DNA from: Phanerochaete sordida
Taxonomy: Eukaryota > Basidiomycota > Agaricomycetes > Polyporales > Phanerochaetaceae
Direction of reading: 5' to 3'
NCBI GenBank assembly: GCA_019973155.2
Contig: BPQB01000076.1
Coordinates: 98,802 to 162,801, forward strand
DNA: 64,000 nucleotides
The position numbers were made by a program, and so were the translations under genes. The stretch's first letter is position 1. Every line of letters begins with the position of its first letter. The notes under the pieces were generated by a model that made no database searches, was not told where the DNA came from, and saw only the letters and a program-made list of their open reading frames with translations. Positions 10,477 to 20,518 of the stretch are shown here, piece by piece.

Positions 10477-11646
10477 ATGAGCGAATACTGGGTCTCTCAC
10501 AAGAAGTACTTTTGCAAATACTGCAACATTTACATTGCGGACGACAAGCCATCACGGACGCAGCATGAGACTGGCTTGCGGCATAAGGGCAATGTCGAGC
10601 GGTTTGTTCGAGGACTGTACAAGGCGGGAGAGAAGCGGAAGCAGGATCTAGAAGAGGAGAAGCGGGAGATGGCACGCATTGAGCGGGTGAGTCTGCATGA
10701 GCTCTTGCACAGATACGAATCATGGCTAACGTGCCCGCAGGCAGCTGCGGCATCGTATGCCCAAGACGTTGGTGCAGGGCTGGTGAAGCCTGGAAGCAGC
10801 AGCGCCGCACTTGCCACGCAGCCTCAAGCAGGGCCGAGCAAACCTGCTAAGCCTTCCGACGCATACGCCAACTATTCCACTGCGGCGTCACTTGGGTATA
10901 CGGACCCCGACGAGGAGCGGCGGAAGGCGGAGGCGGAGCAGAGGAGGAACGAGGGCGTCATTGGCGCGTGGGAAGTTGTTGCGGTTGAGGAGTCAGCACC
11001 TGCAGAAGACGAGGCAGATGAAGAAGCGGAGGAACAAGGAGTAAAGGCTGAGGGCGACGGGGTTGCAGCACCTGCTACAGCGGCACCACCTACCCTTAAG
11101 CGCGAAGCGGAAGCACCTCCCGACGACGATGACGCGAGGTTATTCAAGTTCCGTCGCAAGAAGCTCAACATTGGCCTTGGGGAGATCTACGACCCAGGGC
11201 TGATACCTATCAAGATCAGAGCGAAGAAGGAAGAGTCCGCCGAGCCCGCACTCCCGAAGGAAGAGGAGGAGACCTCCGCGCCGACCCGTTTCGCTCCCGC
11301 CCTCGTAAATCCCAACGCCACAGCTGTGCCCCAGTGGTCTGCGAGAGGCTGGTCAAAGCCTGGGGAAGCGAAAGCAAAGCAAGCCGAAGTTCCACCAGCA
11401 ACCGAACAACCAACCCCGACTCAACCCATTCCAGCTGAACCCGATGTGACGGCAGTCGATCCGTCGGTATCCTCCCTAGCCCAGAGTGCAGCGGTTGCGC
11501 ACGACAAGGCATCAGAGGTAAAAGCAGAAGCGCAGCCCGAGGTCAAGAAAGAGCCAGACACCGTCGTCTCCATGGCGCCTCCGAGCTTGTTCAAGAAGCG
11601 CAAGACACCGGCAGGGTCAGCTGGAAGTCGAGGGAGAATGCCGTGA
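10477..11646 (+). CDS. WBP4/FBP21-like U1-C/matrin-type zinc-finger splicing protein
   Basis: Predicted spliceosome-associated nuclear protein. The start MSEYWVSHKKYFCKYCNIYI opens a U1-C/matrin-type C2H2 finger (C-x2-C..H-x5-H, ending LRHKGNVERFV). A basic/acidic helix follows (KRKQDLEEEKREMARIER), then AAAASYAQDVGAG. This matches the N-terminus of human WBP4 in order and spacing. A 54-nt intron at 10687-10740 (GTGAGT..GCAG) interrupts after IER. It is a multiple of three and stop-free, so retention would insert 18 residues. The rest is acidic, low-complexity and Pro/Ala-rich, with a conserved-looking segment ARLFKFRRKKLNIG near the middle and SLFKKRKTP at the end. I see no WW domain. Spliced length is 371 aa. 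Confidence 0.85.
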   Translation: MSEYWVSHKKYFCKYCNIYIADDKPSRTQHETGLRHKGNVERFVRGLYKAGEKRKQDLEEEKREMARIERVSLHELLHRYESWLTCPQAAAASYAQDVGAGLVKPGSSSAALATQPQAGPSKPAKPSDAYANYSTAASLGYTDPDEERRKAEAEQRRNEGVIGAWEVVAVEESAPAEDEADEEAEEQGVKAEGDGVAAPATAAPPTLKREAEAPPDDDDARLFKFRRKKLNIGLGEIYDPGLIPIKIRAKKEESAEPALPKEEEETSAPTRFAPALVNPNATAVPQWSARGWSKPGEAKAKQAEVPPATEQPTPTQPIPAEPDVTAVDPSVSSLAQSAAVAHDKASEVKAEAQPEVKKEPDTVVSMAPPSLFKKRKTPAGSAGSRGRMP

Positions 11647-12185
11647 GCAGGTCAGCACTATTTGTCTCGACGTCATTGTCGGCCCCGAAGCTGACGAATT
11701 GAACAGTAGAAGTCTCGTCTAATGTGCTGTAGCTCTCCTTTCATTGACGATGCTAGACTTCGATCAGGGTCATCTACCTTTTGCGACGCCTGTGCGTGAA
11801 TTGAACCAAGCCAAATGTGGTATACGTTAACTCCATCTTGCTTTGCGAATACCACGAGGCTACGGTGAGGCCGTGGGCCGACCTTAATGCCTTGCCCTTC
11901 AGGCAAGTTAGCCGTTATGGCTACGCTGGTCCTACTGCTCTGTGCTGTGAGGTTTGGGCATGGCATGCTTTTCTGGAAGGACTCCGCTGCGCAGGACGCG
12001 CGGTCTCTTTCTTCGTCACCCAGAGTTACAAGGTATCGCCCTCTCATTTCATCGAATATTCGCTTCACGTTGGTAAACTGGTGTGTCTTCACGATTTGGT
12101 CGTATGAAATGTGTGCTGATCTATGACGCGGGTTGTGTCAGCGATTGTCGGCGGCCCTGCTATTAACAGGGAACGAGGTTTCAGT
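11647..12185. other. Intergenic region
   Basis: Between WBP4-like and HET-like genes. A 139-codon open frame on the minus strand (11673-12092) shows no recognisable domain and is not called. Otherwise nothing is seen; the promoter of the HET-like gene should lie at the right end. Confidence 0.45.
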
Positions 12186-14845
12186 ATGAAGGGCGTTCTC
12201 CCACTTGAGCGGTCTCCGGACAGCACCGTGAGTTCTTGTCATCGGTCCCGAGACTGCTGTCTGATATAACCTCCGCAGACGGCAGTAAATGACATCCCAT
12301 CGTCATCGAAAACTGGCATCAAGTTTCCGTCCTTCATAGCACGCATATACGAAGCCAAGAACCGGGTGCTCGCAAGAGTGCGTAAGCTGTCTGTGTCACG
12401 TCGCACGGGTAAGGGTGAGTGGTGAAAGCCGATGGCTGCTTGTCATGCATTCAGCCTACGTCTAGGCAGCAGAGCGACGATCCCTGGTATCAACCTGAGA
12501 GAAGAGCAGCTGCTCTCTACGGTGAGCACTCTGCGCAAGACGGGCGGTGCAGCATTCCAACCTTTTCCTAGAAAGGCGAGCTTTCTCGTGAGAGCACTTT
12601 AAAGCGACTGTCGAATATCTTCAACAAGCGACGCTCTAGCAGTGGAGCTTCCGAACGTTCGCAGCCCCTCGTGAGTGCAATATTATCTCCGCAGCAAGGT
12701 TGACGCTGGACGAACGGTCTACAGGATGAGATCCTGCGCCAGCTCCATGATGATGAATACGTGCTACAGACCAACGGGTCGGCGTACATCACACATCAAA
12801 TACCCCCGTGGTCAAGGCACTCCTCGTTTTGGTGGGAACTACAAGGATCGAGTCAGAGGGTGATCGCCGTTGGAGATCCTTGGTTCCATGGTTGGCGGGA
12901 GTACAGTCGACCCATACCGAACCTGGTCATTTGGCATATCGCCAAGATTGCAAAGGCTGGAGTCCTCTCAGATGAGGCTCTAAAGAAAGCGATGTTCAAG
13001 CCGTCGACATTAGGTCCTCGCTTTACCCTAACTCCCGCCCCACGGTCTACCATACCCCTTCAATGGTTTCACGTCGGTACGAAAGCAATCCCCGATTTCC
13101 ATGCCGATATGACATTTCAAGCAACCGACGTATTGCCTTTACTCGACGCGCTCAACCTGGTGTTCGGCACCAATTACGAGGTCGAAATTCCTAGTCTCTA
13201 TGAATGCCTCAGCTACGTGCTCGACGTCACACGCGATTTTGGCGAAGCCTATGGATTCTTGCGGCCCTGGTGGCTGTCTCACGCCACATCTTTCGTCGAT
13301 ATCCCTGCTGCAATCGAGGATCGCCGCAAACGGGACCTTGAGCTGCGCAGGTACACCATCTCCGAGAACTGCATATCTCCTTCCCGCATACCTCCTCGTC
13401 GGCTGTGGGATCTGTGCAGCAACCGGGTCCTGCCGGTCTACGCCCTCGACCCCAAGCTTTACTGGGATGACTCTCAAGGGTCATGCCTGAACATATCCGT
13501 TTGTCGAGTCTCGCACAGCTGGGTTGACGACGAGCAGCGTCAGAGCGTATGGACGAAGATCAACGGAGAGCAATGGCCAGTGCCCATTCCTCGTAACACA
13601 AGCCTTGAGCATATTCGAGTGGAGTTGCTCAACCTCGGCGCAGAGTACGTCTGGCTAGACGTCTTGTGTCTCCGACAGAAGCTGAAGGAGGGCGACGCGA
13701 GGTTTGACCAGTGGGAGGAGAGGCGGAGAGAGGAGTGGAAGCTAGACATACCCACCATCGGCAGCATCTTCGACAATGCAGACGCATACATCATCACCTA
13801 CTTCAATGGCCTCGGCCTTCCTTTCGACACGTCCTCGAAGTTATGCGACTCCCCGCGGCACTGGTTCAACCGCGTTTGGACGCTGCAGGAGACGTCAGAA
13901 CGATGGATCCTTGGTGGTGTCACAGGCGCGCCACTGGCAGACGGCGACGCCTTCTTCCAGAGACTGCGAGACATCTTGGCCGAAGTCCAGGTCGTCAAGG
14001 CGAAATCCGACTTCCCTCACATCGCTCCCCTTCTTCCCCTGCTAGCCGGGCGTCATTGTACCACGGAGGTTGACCAGATTTCCGGCCTGGCCTATCTCCT
14101 CGGCTGCGATACTCTCCCGGTCTACGATGAGACTATCTCCGTTCAAGACGCCTGGGCGCTGCTCATCAAGCATCTGCCCCCATCCGTCCTCGGCGAGCTC
14201 TTCTTCCGCTCCCGCGTCTCAGGGGCAGAGCTCCCCTACGACCTGTGGCCGTCGTGGCGCGAGCTGCAGGACCACCCGCCTGACGCCTTTCAGGGCGGGC
14301 CGCCCGCGAAATTCTGGCTGTCGAACTACTCCCATCTCGCTACCAGGGAGCCTGGTACGGACCTCACGTATCTCTCTCTGCCTCGAAAGGCGTCAAAGTC
14401 GTTCGACGTTACCGTCGTCGGACCGTGCTATATCCAGCATACGCACGAAGACGACGCGGCATATGTTCATGTTACTGTGGGCGAGCGTGCCCCCTTCTCC
14501 GTCGAGTGCAGCGTCCTCCACCATGCTGCATGCTCACCAGACAGCTACTACACGCTCATCGGATACCCCGAATGGCAGCTCATCCCTAGTGAAGAGGTCT
14601 ATCCACGATACTGGGTCGTTACAGAGGTGGTGTCGGACGAGGCTACGGAGGATGGGCGATCCATGGTCGTGGTCAGATGGGGGCTACTCATCATGGACGC
14701 GAGCGAGGCGAAGAGGTTCGCGCAGACGTTGGAGCTGAAGCCAGGTAAGCATAATATTAGCGTGCGATACCTCAGTGGTAGGAGAGCTAGGGATCATAGC
14801 TCCACGATCAGGCATAATCGTGCAGCGACTCGGAGGGCTCACTAA
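12186..14845 (+). CDS. HET (heterokaryon incompatibility)-like domain protein
   Basis: Predicted allorecognition/cell-death protein. Five exons with phase-consistent junctions: 12186-12227, 12279-12408, 12466-12521, 12572-12670 and 12725-14845, giving 815 aa. The N-terminus is MKGVLPLERSPDST, then a Ser/Arg-rich region and DEILRQLHDDEYVLQTNG. The HET-like core runs from about residue 355 (VSHSWVDDEQRQSVWTK, then LEHIRVELLNLGAEYVWLDV followed by LCLRQ, then IGSIFDNADAYIITYFNG, and WFNRVWTLQE), which are the classic HET landmarks. The C-terminal third is unassigned. No NLR or ankyrin module is seen. It converges on the caspase-like gene, with only 251 nt between the stops. The first two short exons are the least certain. 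Confidence 0.82.
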
Positions 14846-15096
14846 TAATCTTCTGGTGGTCATCTCATGGGCTACCGGTCCATCGTTTCTCGCACACACT
14901 CTGAGAGACTTCTATGGTATAAGGATACATTTATTGTAAGCCTCGATACAAATACAGACTCAGTCGCGGGAATAGCTATGCTACATGAGTTAAATCTACG
15001 ACAGTCGAGATAATAATAAAATAGTGGTATCATGGCGGCACAGCCGAGTGGTATAAATGTCATGTCAATGTCGGGACTCATACACATACAACATTG

Positions 15097-17098
15097 TCAA
15101 ATGGCGTCCTTGCGCACGACGTTGACGCAGGCGACGACGGTGTCCCAGAGCTCGTCTTCAGACCGAGCCGCAGTCTTTTCCTTGGCGGCATGAGAGGTGG
15201 GCGGGACTGCAGCGCCCTGCTCGATGAACGACATCGGGGTGAACACCGACGAGACGAACAGCTTGAGGAATCCTGCACCGGCATTGACGTCGTCGCCGAG
15301 ACAGAACGACAGCGCCTCGGAGTCGAGCGCGCCGGAGCCGATGACCATGTGCGAGTGCTTGCGCAGCGGTGGCGTGGGGTTGGCGGGGTCGGGGTGGTAG
15401 ACCATGCTGATGCTGTACCCGGCAGAGTCCATGCTGACGAGGTACGGCCAGAGGTCGTGGTCCGAGTAGTTGTGCAGCACGACGGAGTATACCGCGTGCT
15501 TGTCGTCGTCGACGATCTGCGCGCGGCCGTCGACGAGCAGGTTCCCGCTCACGCGCGTCCACGTCGCCGGGTCGAGCCGGTAGAGCTCCATCGTCACCAG
15601 CCCGAGCATCGGCCGCTCCGGGTTCTTGCGGTGCAGATGCAGATGGAAGCGCGCCGCCGACTCGACCGTGCGCAGGTCGGCGCCCGAGTCGCTGCTCGGG
15701 AGGTGGATGATGCGCCTGCAATTGGCGGCGACCATCGCGTCGTGTCGCTCGACGACCATCTCGCGCTTGCGCAGCGTGACGGAGACGTCCGCGTGTGCGG
15801 CGTTGCGGACGCGAACGATGTTGACACCGGTCTTGGACTGGTTGATCGACGAGTTGGAGGAAGACGTCTGCAGAGGAAGAGCGCGGCGGAGACGGCAGCG
15901 GCGGAACATGCCGAACAAAGACCGACGGAGGTGGACGCGGAAGGGGACACGGTTGTTCCATTTGGTGACACGGGCCCAGCCCTGGAAGGCGCGCGGCTTG
16001 GACTGCGACTTGGTGCGTGCAAGACACCAGGTGGGATGAACCTCCGTCGCGAGGTAGGAGGTGAGCGTAGGGTTGAGGGAGCCTGTGTAGTTGTGGGGGT
16101 GCAGAGAGAATTCTGTACCCTCCACGATGCCGTGGATGGCGCCAGCGTCAATGCGCACGCTGTCGTAGTCATGCATGTCGACGGTGACGAATCGAGGGTC
16201 TGTCTGGAAAGGGATGCCGTTGAACAGCAGACGCTCCTTGTTTCGCCCTACCAGGGCGGGCTTGTGTCCTTCCATATGTTCCTCGATGAGTTCCAGAAGC
16301 TCGGTAGAGGGGAGCGCGTGGAGCGGCTCGCTGTCCTTGACGGATAGGAGGGCATGTGTAAAGTGCCCGCCGCCCTTGCCGGCATGGGCGCACTCGCCAG
16401 GCCGGGCGGCAGCAAAGAGGATGTGTGTGTCGCTGTCTCGTCGGGCAAATCCTCGGTAGAGATCGGCAGAGGTGGAGTGAGCGAGTGCGCTCCGCCAAAG
16501 ACCACTGTAGAGATCATCCGGCGTAGCCTTTGCGGTCGGCGTATAGCGAACATTGCGTCTCTCGCGTGCTTCTGCCGGTGAGAAGCAGCAGTCAAGGATG
16601 ACCGTGATATTGTCGCCTTTGACGTCAGCGAGATCGCGAAGCATAGCGTGGAAAGAGCGGTCGGAAATACCAGCGACACGTCCTTCAGGGGCCTTGCAGT
16701 CGTGATCGTACGGGCAGAGGACCTCAACCGACTTCATGCCGTCAGTGTACCAGCCTCGCGGAGAGGGCAGTGATCCGCCGTGGCCGGCGAAATAGATGAA
16801 GATAGCGTCACCCTTCTCGATAACAGGGTTATTGACGAGGTGTTCCATGAATTTGTCTTCAATAGCGCGCTTCGTGGCCTGGGCGTCGGTGAGAAGGCAA
16901 ATATGCTCGCGGGGAACGTGCAGGTCCTGCGTAAGCCAGCGTCTCATGGACTGCGCGTCGTCGACACAGGCCTCGTGGTCCCAAATATTGCCGCTCTTGT
17001 ATTTGTCAATGCCTCCAGCAAAGAAGCGAATTAGCATACGCTCCTGGCGAATAAACTGGGAACTCACCAATAATCAAGGCAAATACTCTAGTCGCCAT
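15097..17098 (-). CDS. Caspase-like (peptidase C14, metacaspase-type) protein
   Basis: Cysteine peptidase of the caspase/metacaspase fold. Exon 1 is 17098-17068 (MATRVFALIIG); a 55-nt intron (17067-17013) follows; exon 2 is 17012-15097. The catalytic His motif is IYFAGHGG and the catalytic Cys motif is VILDCCFSPAEAR. The N-terminal strand-helix unit (GIDKYKSGNIWDHEACVDDA) and the later ILFAAARPGECA and HFTHALLS are typical of basidiomycete C14 proteins. The large C-terminal region (about residues 300-660) has no named domain; its landmarks are LHNYSDHDLWPYLVSMDSAG and GAGFLKLFVSSVF. The same C-terminal style occurs in other agaricomycete caspase-like proteins, to my recollection. A TATAAAAG lies about 115 nt upstream of the ATG. 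Its convergent neighbour is the HET-like gene. Confidence 0.9.
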
Positions 17099-17208
17099 GA
17101 TGCATATGAAAAGGTGACAGGCAACAATATTGAACAGCGTGGTGGGCAGCTTGTGCTGATCTGAACCAGCGGGGGAGTGTTGACCAACATGAGTTGACCG
17201 TAACGCCA

Positions 17209-17216
17209 CTTTTATA
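17209..17216 (-). promoter_or_regulatory. Putative TATA box of the caspase-like gene
   Basis: TATAAAAG on the minus strand, about 115 nt before the ATG at 17098. It is a good match to the consensus. Confidence 0.5.
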
Positions 17217-18116
17217 CTGCTCACCTATGGCTGCGGGGCGTTCGGGAGCAACTATGACGACGCAGCAGGGAGAAGTAGTCGGAACACCGGCACATCAAAC
17301 AAGATATTGACGCAAGGCCAGTTGTCCCGTATGAAACCTGCAGGTATAAGATGCACGCGTATACGACACCGCACGGAGTAACGCACTATGCACGCGAGTC
17401 CACAAAACTGGACACAACCGCCCGAGGATCATACGCTTAGGGCACAGGGAAAAGCCATAGTCCGGTAATAATCGCGCCTGGGCGTGCCATATCGTCGCGA
17501 CTGAACAGTGTGGACGCGACGAGGACCTCGAATTGGCACTATGCTGGCTTGTTCAGGAGCCCGCACTGCCACAAGCCAGGTCAAGGTCCGATGTCGTCCT
17601 GCATCAGGTCCCCTGTCGAAGCATTTACCCGTGAGACGATGACGACTGCGAGAAAGGACTTGCTCGCGGCGCGAGGTGCTTCATAACACGCCCTGCATGA
17701 ACGTTGTCGGACATTCGGAGCAGCGTGCGGTCACCGCCATCCTCGGCAGTACCTGCGACTGTCCAAAGTTCGGGATGGGCTGCGCGCAGCCTGCGCCGCC
17801 GCGTGTACGCGTAAATTACGGACAGCAGGACTCACCTCCCGGTTGCTCGACATGGCAGTCGCAGCCAAAGCGCATCTCCCGGCGGCTTCGTAAGCGCCTG
17901 ACGCCACGCGGGCGCCTGGCTGCGCGTACGCGCTCGCTCGCTTGCTCTCGACCTCCATCATCCATCGCCGCGCAGCACTCGCCATATACCCAGCACAGGA
18001 TTTCTCGTTACAATTTTAGCTTTGCCTGTACCATAGGAAGGGTGCGTACCGCGATCACAATCGAGTCTCGAGAGCACACATCCAACGACCGAACTCCCAG
18101 ATTCATACTGTACGAA
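17217..18116. other. Intergenic region between caspase-like gene and ATG6
   Basis: Holds the upstream regions of two divergently transcribed genes. It is GC-rich near 17720-17960, with several spurious open frames and no recognisable product. Confidence 0.45.
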
Positions 18117-19836
18117 ATGAACTATATCTGCCAGCAATGTAAACAGCCCCTGCAAGTATGGCGTTCATCTCGTGACAAAGAGCATTGATCTAAATGCAAG
18201 CTTAGCTAGACCAGTCCTTGGTGGATCTATCGCCGTCAGCGTACGATATGATCGCCGCGTCGCTGCCTCCTGCTGTCACGCCCGCCTCGCGCAACGTTTC
18301 AAGAGCAGATAAACTCGCTCAACTTCCCTCGCCAACCTCTGCGAAGACAGCATGGCAGCGTGCAGCACAGAGCCCCACGTCTCCGTCGCCACTCTCGCCG
18401 CGCAAGACCTCTCAACGCACGCCCGCGCTGCCCAATGAGTCCTTTGTGCTCCTGCAGGACTCGGTCGTCCGCAAAATCCCCTCTCCTGCACCGTCGCCTT
18501 CGCACGCTAAGAAGCCGTCGACCACGAAATCTCGGCAAAACACCCCGCCTGTGCAGCCGCAAACAGCAGCGCAGGAGGAGGTGACGCACCCGAACCCTTC
18601 GCCCCTCTCACATCACCTGCGATCGACGCTCCGGCTCTTCAACCTTCTCTCGAGCCGAACGGAAGTCGATCATCCCCTCTGCTCCGAATGCACGCAGAGC
18701 CTTCTTGAGATGCTCAGCAAGCAGCTGGAGGAGACTAAGAAGGAGCGGGACGGCTACATTGCGTTCGAGAAAGAGGTGCGGAAGGAGAAGGAGCGCGAAC
18801 GGGAGGGACCTAGCAAAGCAGAGGTAGACTCCAAGATCGAGAAACTCAAGGATGAAGAGCGGCTCGCCGTAGAGCAACTCAAAGCGGCGGAGAAGGAACG
18901 GATGCAGCTTGAGGACGAATTGAGGGTCCTAGAGCTGGAGGAGAAGGCCCTCGAAGAGGAAGAGGCCGAGTAAGTGCGCCGCATTCGGAATTCGAGCCAT
19001 CACTGATGGCTGCGGTAGGTTCTGGCGAGTACACAACGCGCACCTGCTCAAGTCGGCGGAGCAGGCTGCGCAACTCGCGTCGCTGCGTGCCGCATACGCG
19101 GCTGACTCGGCGACCCTCGACAAGCTCGAACGCACAAACGTCTACAACGACGCGTTTTGTATTGGACACGATGGCGTCTTTGGTACCATCAATGGCCTCC
19201 GGCTGGGCCGGGTGCCTGGAGTACCTGTGCGTGCTTCCACAGGTCCGAGCCCTAGTCATCTGATCCTTTACCACAGGTTGAGTGGGCAGAAATCAACGCG
19301 GCATGGGGCCAAACCCTGCTTCTGCTCTATACCATCGCGAGGAAGCTGGACTATACCTTTGAAGGGTACACCTTAGTCTCCCGAACGTGTACCGGCATCA
19401 GCGCTGACCGGTCGACAGGTATCGGCTGATCCCCATGGGCTCCTTCTCTCGCATAGAGCGGACGGCCGCCACGGACAAGGCGACGTACGAGCTCTACGGC
19501 TCAGGTGACCTGCACTTGGGCCGACTGCTGCATAATCGTCGCTTCGATTTTGCCATGGTGGCGTTCCTGGATTGTCTGAAGCAACTAATAGATTACGTGA
19601 AGTCGCAGGATCCACACGTCGACTTTCCACACCAGTGCGTCTTCGAGCCTCATCGTGCGTGAGAGACATGTGCTCAGCGTCATTGCGTTTCACGCAGGAT
19701 CGTCAAGGACAAAATAGGCGAGGCTTCGGTGAAGCTCCAGTTCAGTCAGGAGGAGGCATGGACGCGCGCACTGCGACATGTGCTGCTCGCGCTGAAGATA
19801 CTGCTGAAGTGGACGACGAACGGCAGCAACGGCTGA
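18117..19836 (+). CDS. ATG6: Beclin 1 / Atg6 (Vps30)
   Basis: Subunit of the class III PI3-kinase complexes used in autophagy and vacuolar protein sorting. Six exons with matching phases: 18117-18155, 18215-18969, 19019-19226, 19277-19365, 19419-19634 and 19698-19836, giving 481 aa. The N-terminal CxxC pair ([13 protein letters not shown]) is followed by [12 protein letters not shown] and a low-complexity linker containing [11 protein letters not shown]. The central coiled coil runs from [19 protein letters not shown] to LEEEEAE. The C-terminal BARA-type domain carries [40 protein letters not shown] and ending [12 protein letters not shown]. All are Beclin hallmarks. Confidence 0.96.
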
Positions 19837-20518
19837 GCGGCCTGCTTCCAAGTCGGCGACGATCTCCCGGCTCAGGGCTTCGCGCTCCCATGGGCAACCC
19901 TCCAGGCACGCCCCTTTGAGCGCGACGCATGTGCTTGGATCTTCCCCTGATCCATTGCGTCGGCAGCGACTGCAACTGCCGCACAGGGCGTAGTCGGTGC
20001 AGCTCCCGGGCCCCGCTGTGTGGTGGTAACTTTGCGAAGCAGTAGTTTATTATGGGCCGAAATGGAATGGTTCTCCTGATCCGGGACGCGAGCAAGCTTG
20101 GCTTGTGATGTTGACGCTGGGATGACGAAACACTTTGCCCATACGACGTGCTCGCTCAGAAAACCGTCGAAACAATCTGTCAGACATGCACAGGGGAGCC
20201 GACGGCTATGGCACGGGTCGCCACATCTTCGAAAACGGCCTGGACGCGATTTGTTGCGATTTTCTCGAGGACCGTGCGCGCATGAGGAGTCTCCGGCAGA
20301 AGCTCTGGCGCGAGCGTGTGTGAGCAAACTCTGGCCGTTCTCGTACCGCTCAGAATTTGTGAGATGGTGGTCGCGTATAGATATAAGGCCTGGGCAAGAG
20401 AGCTGAGTAAGTGCTCGCATTTGTCATCCCGACCGGGCAGCCGCCCCGAGCGCGATACTGAAAAGGCCTGCTATCCTCTGAGCACTACACCACTTTTCGA
20501 CATCCGACGCGCCTCTAA
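19837..20518. other. Intergenic region between ATG6 and GCL
   Basis: About 680 nt, containing the ATG6 3' region and the promoter of the glutamate-cysteine ligase gene. No coding exon is supported. Confidence 0.5.

Noticed and set aside
11673..12092. 139-codon open frame on the minus strand
   Set aside because: No domain, signal peptide or splice neighbours; an overlapping plus-strand frame is equally open.
15094..16347. 417-codon open frame antisense to the caspase-like gene
   Set aside because: Arg/Val/Glu-rich composition is the mirror of GC-rich codons in the real gene; no domain or start context.
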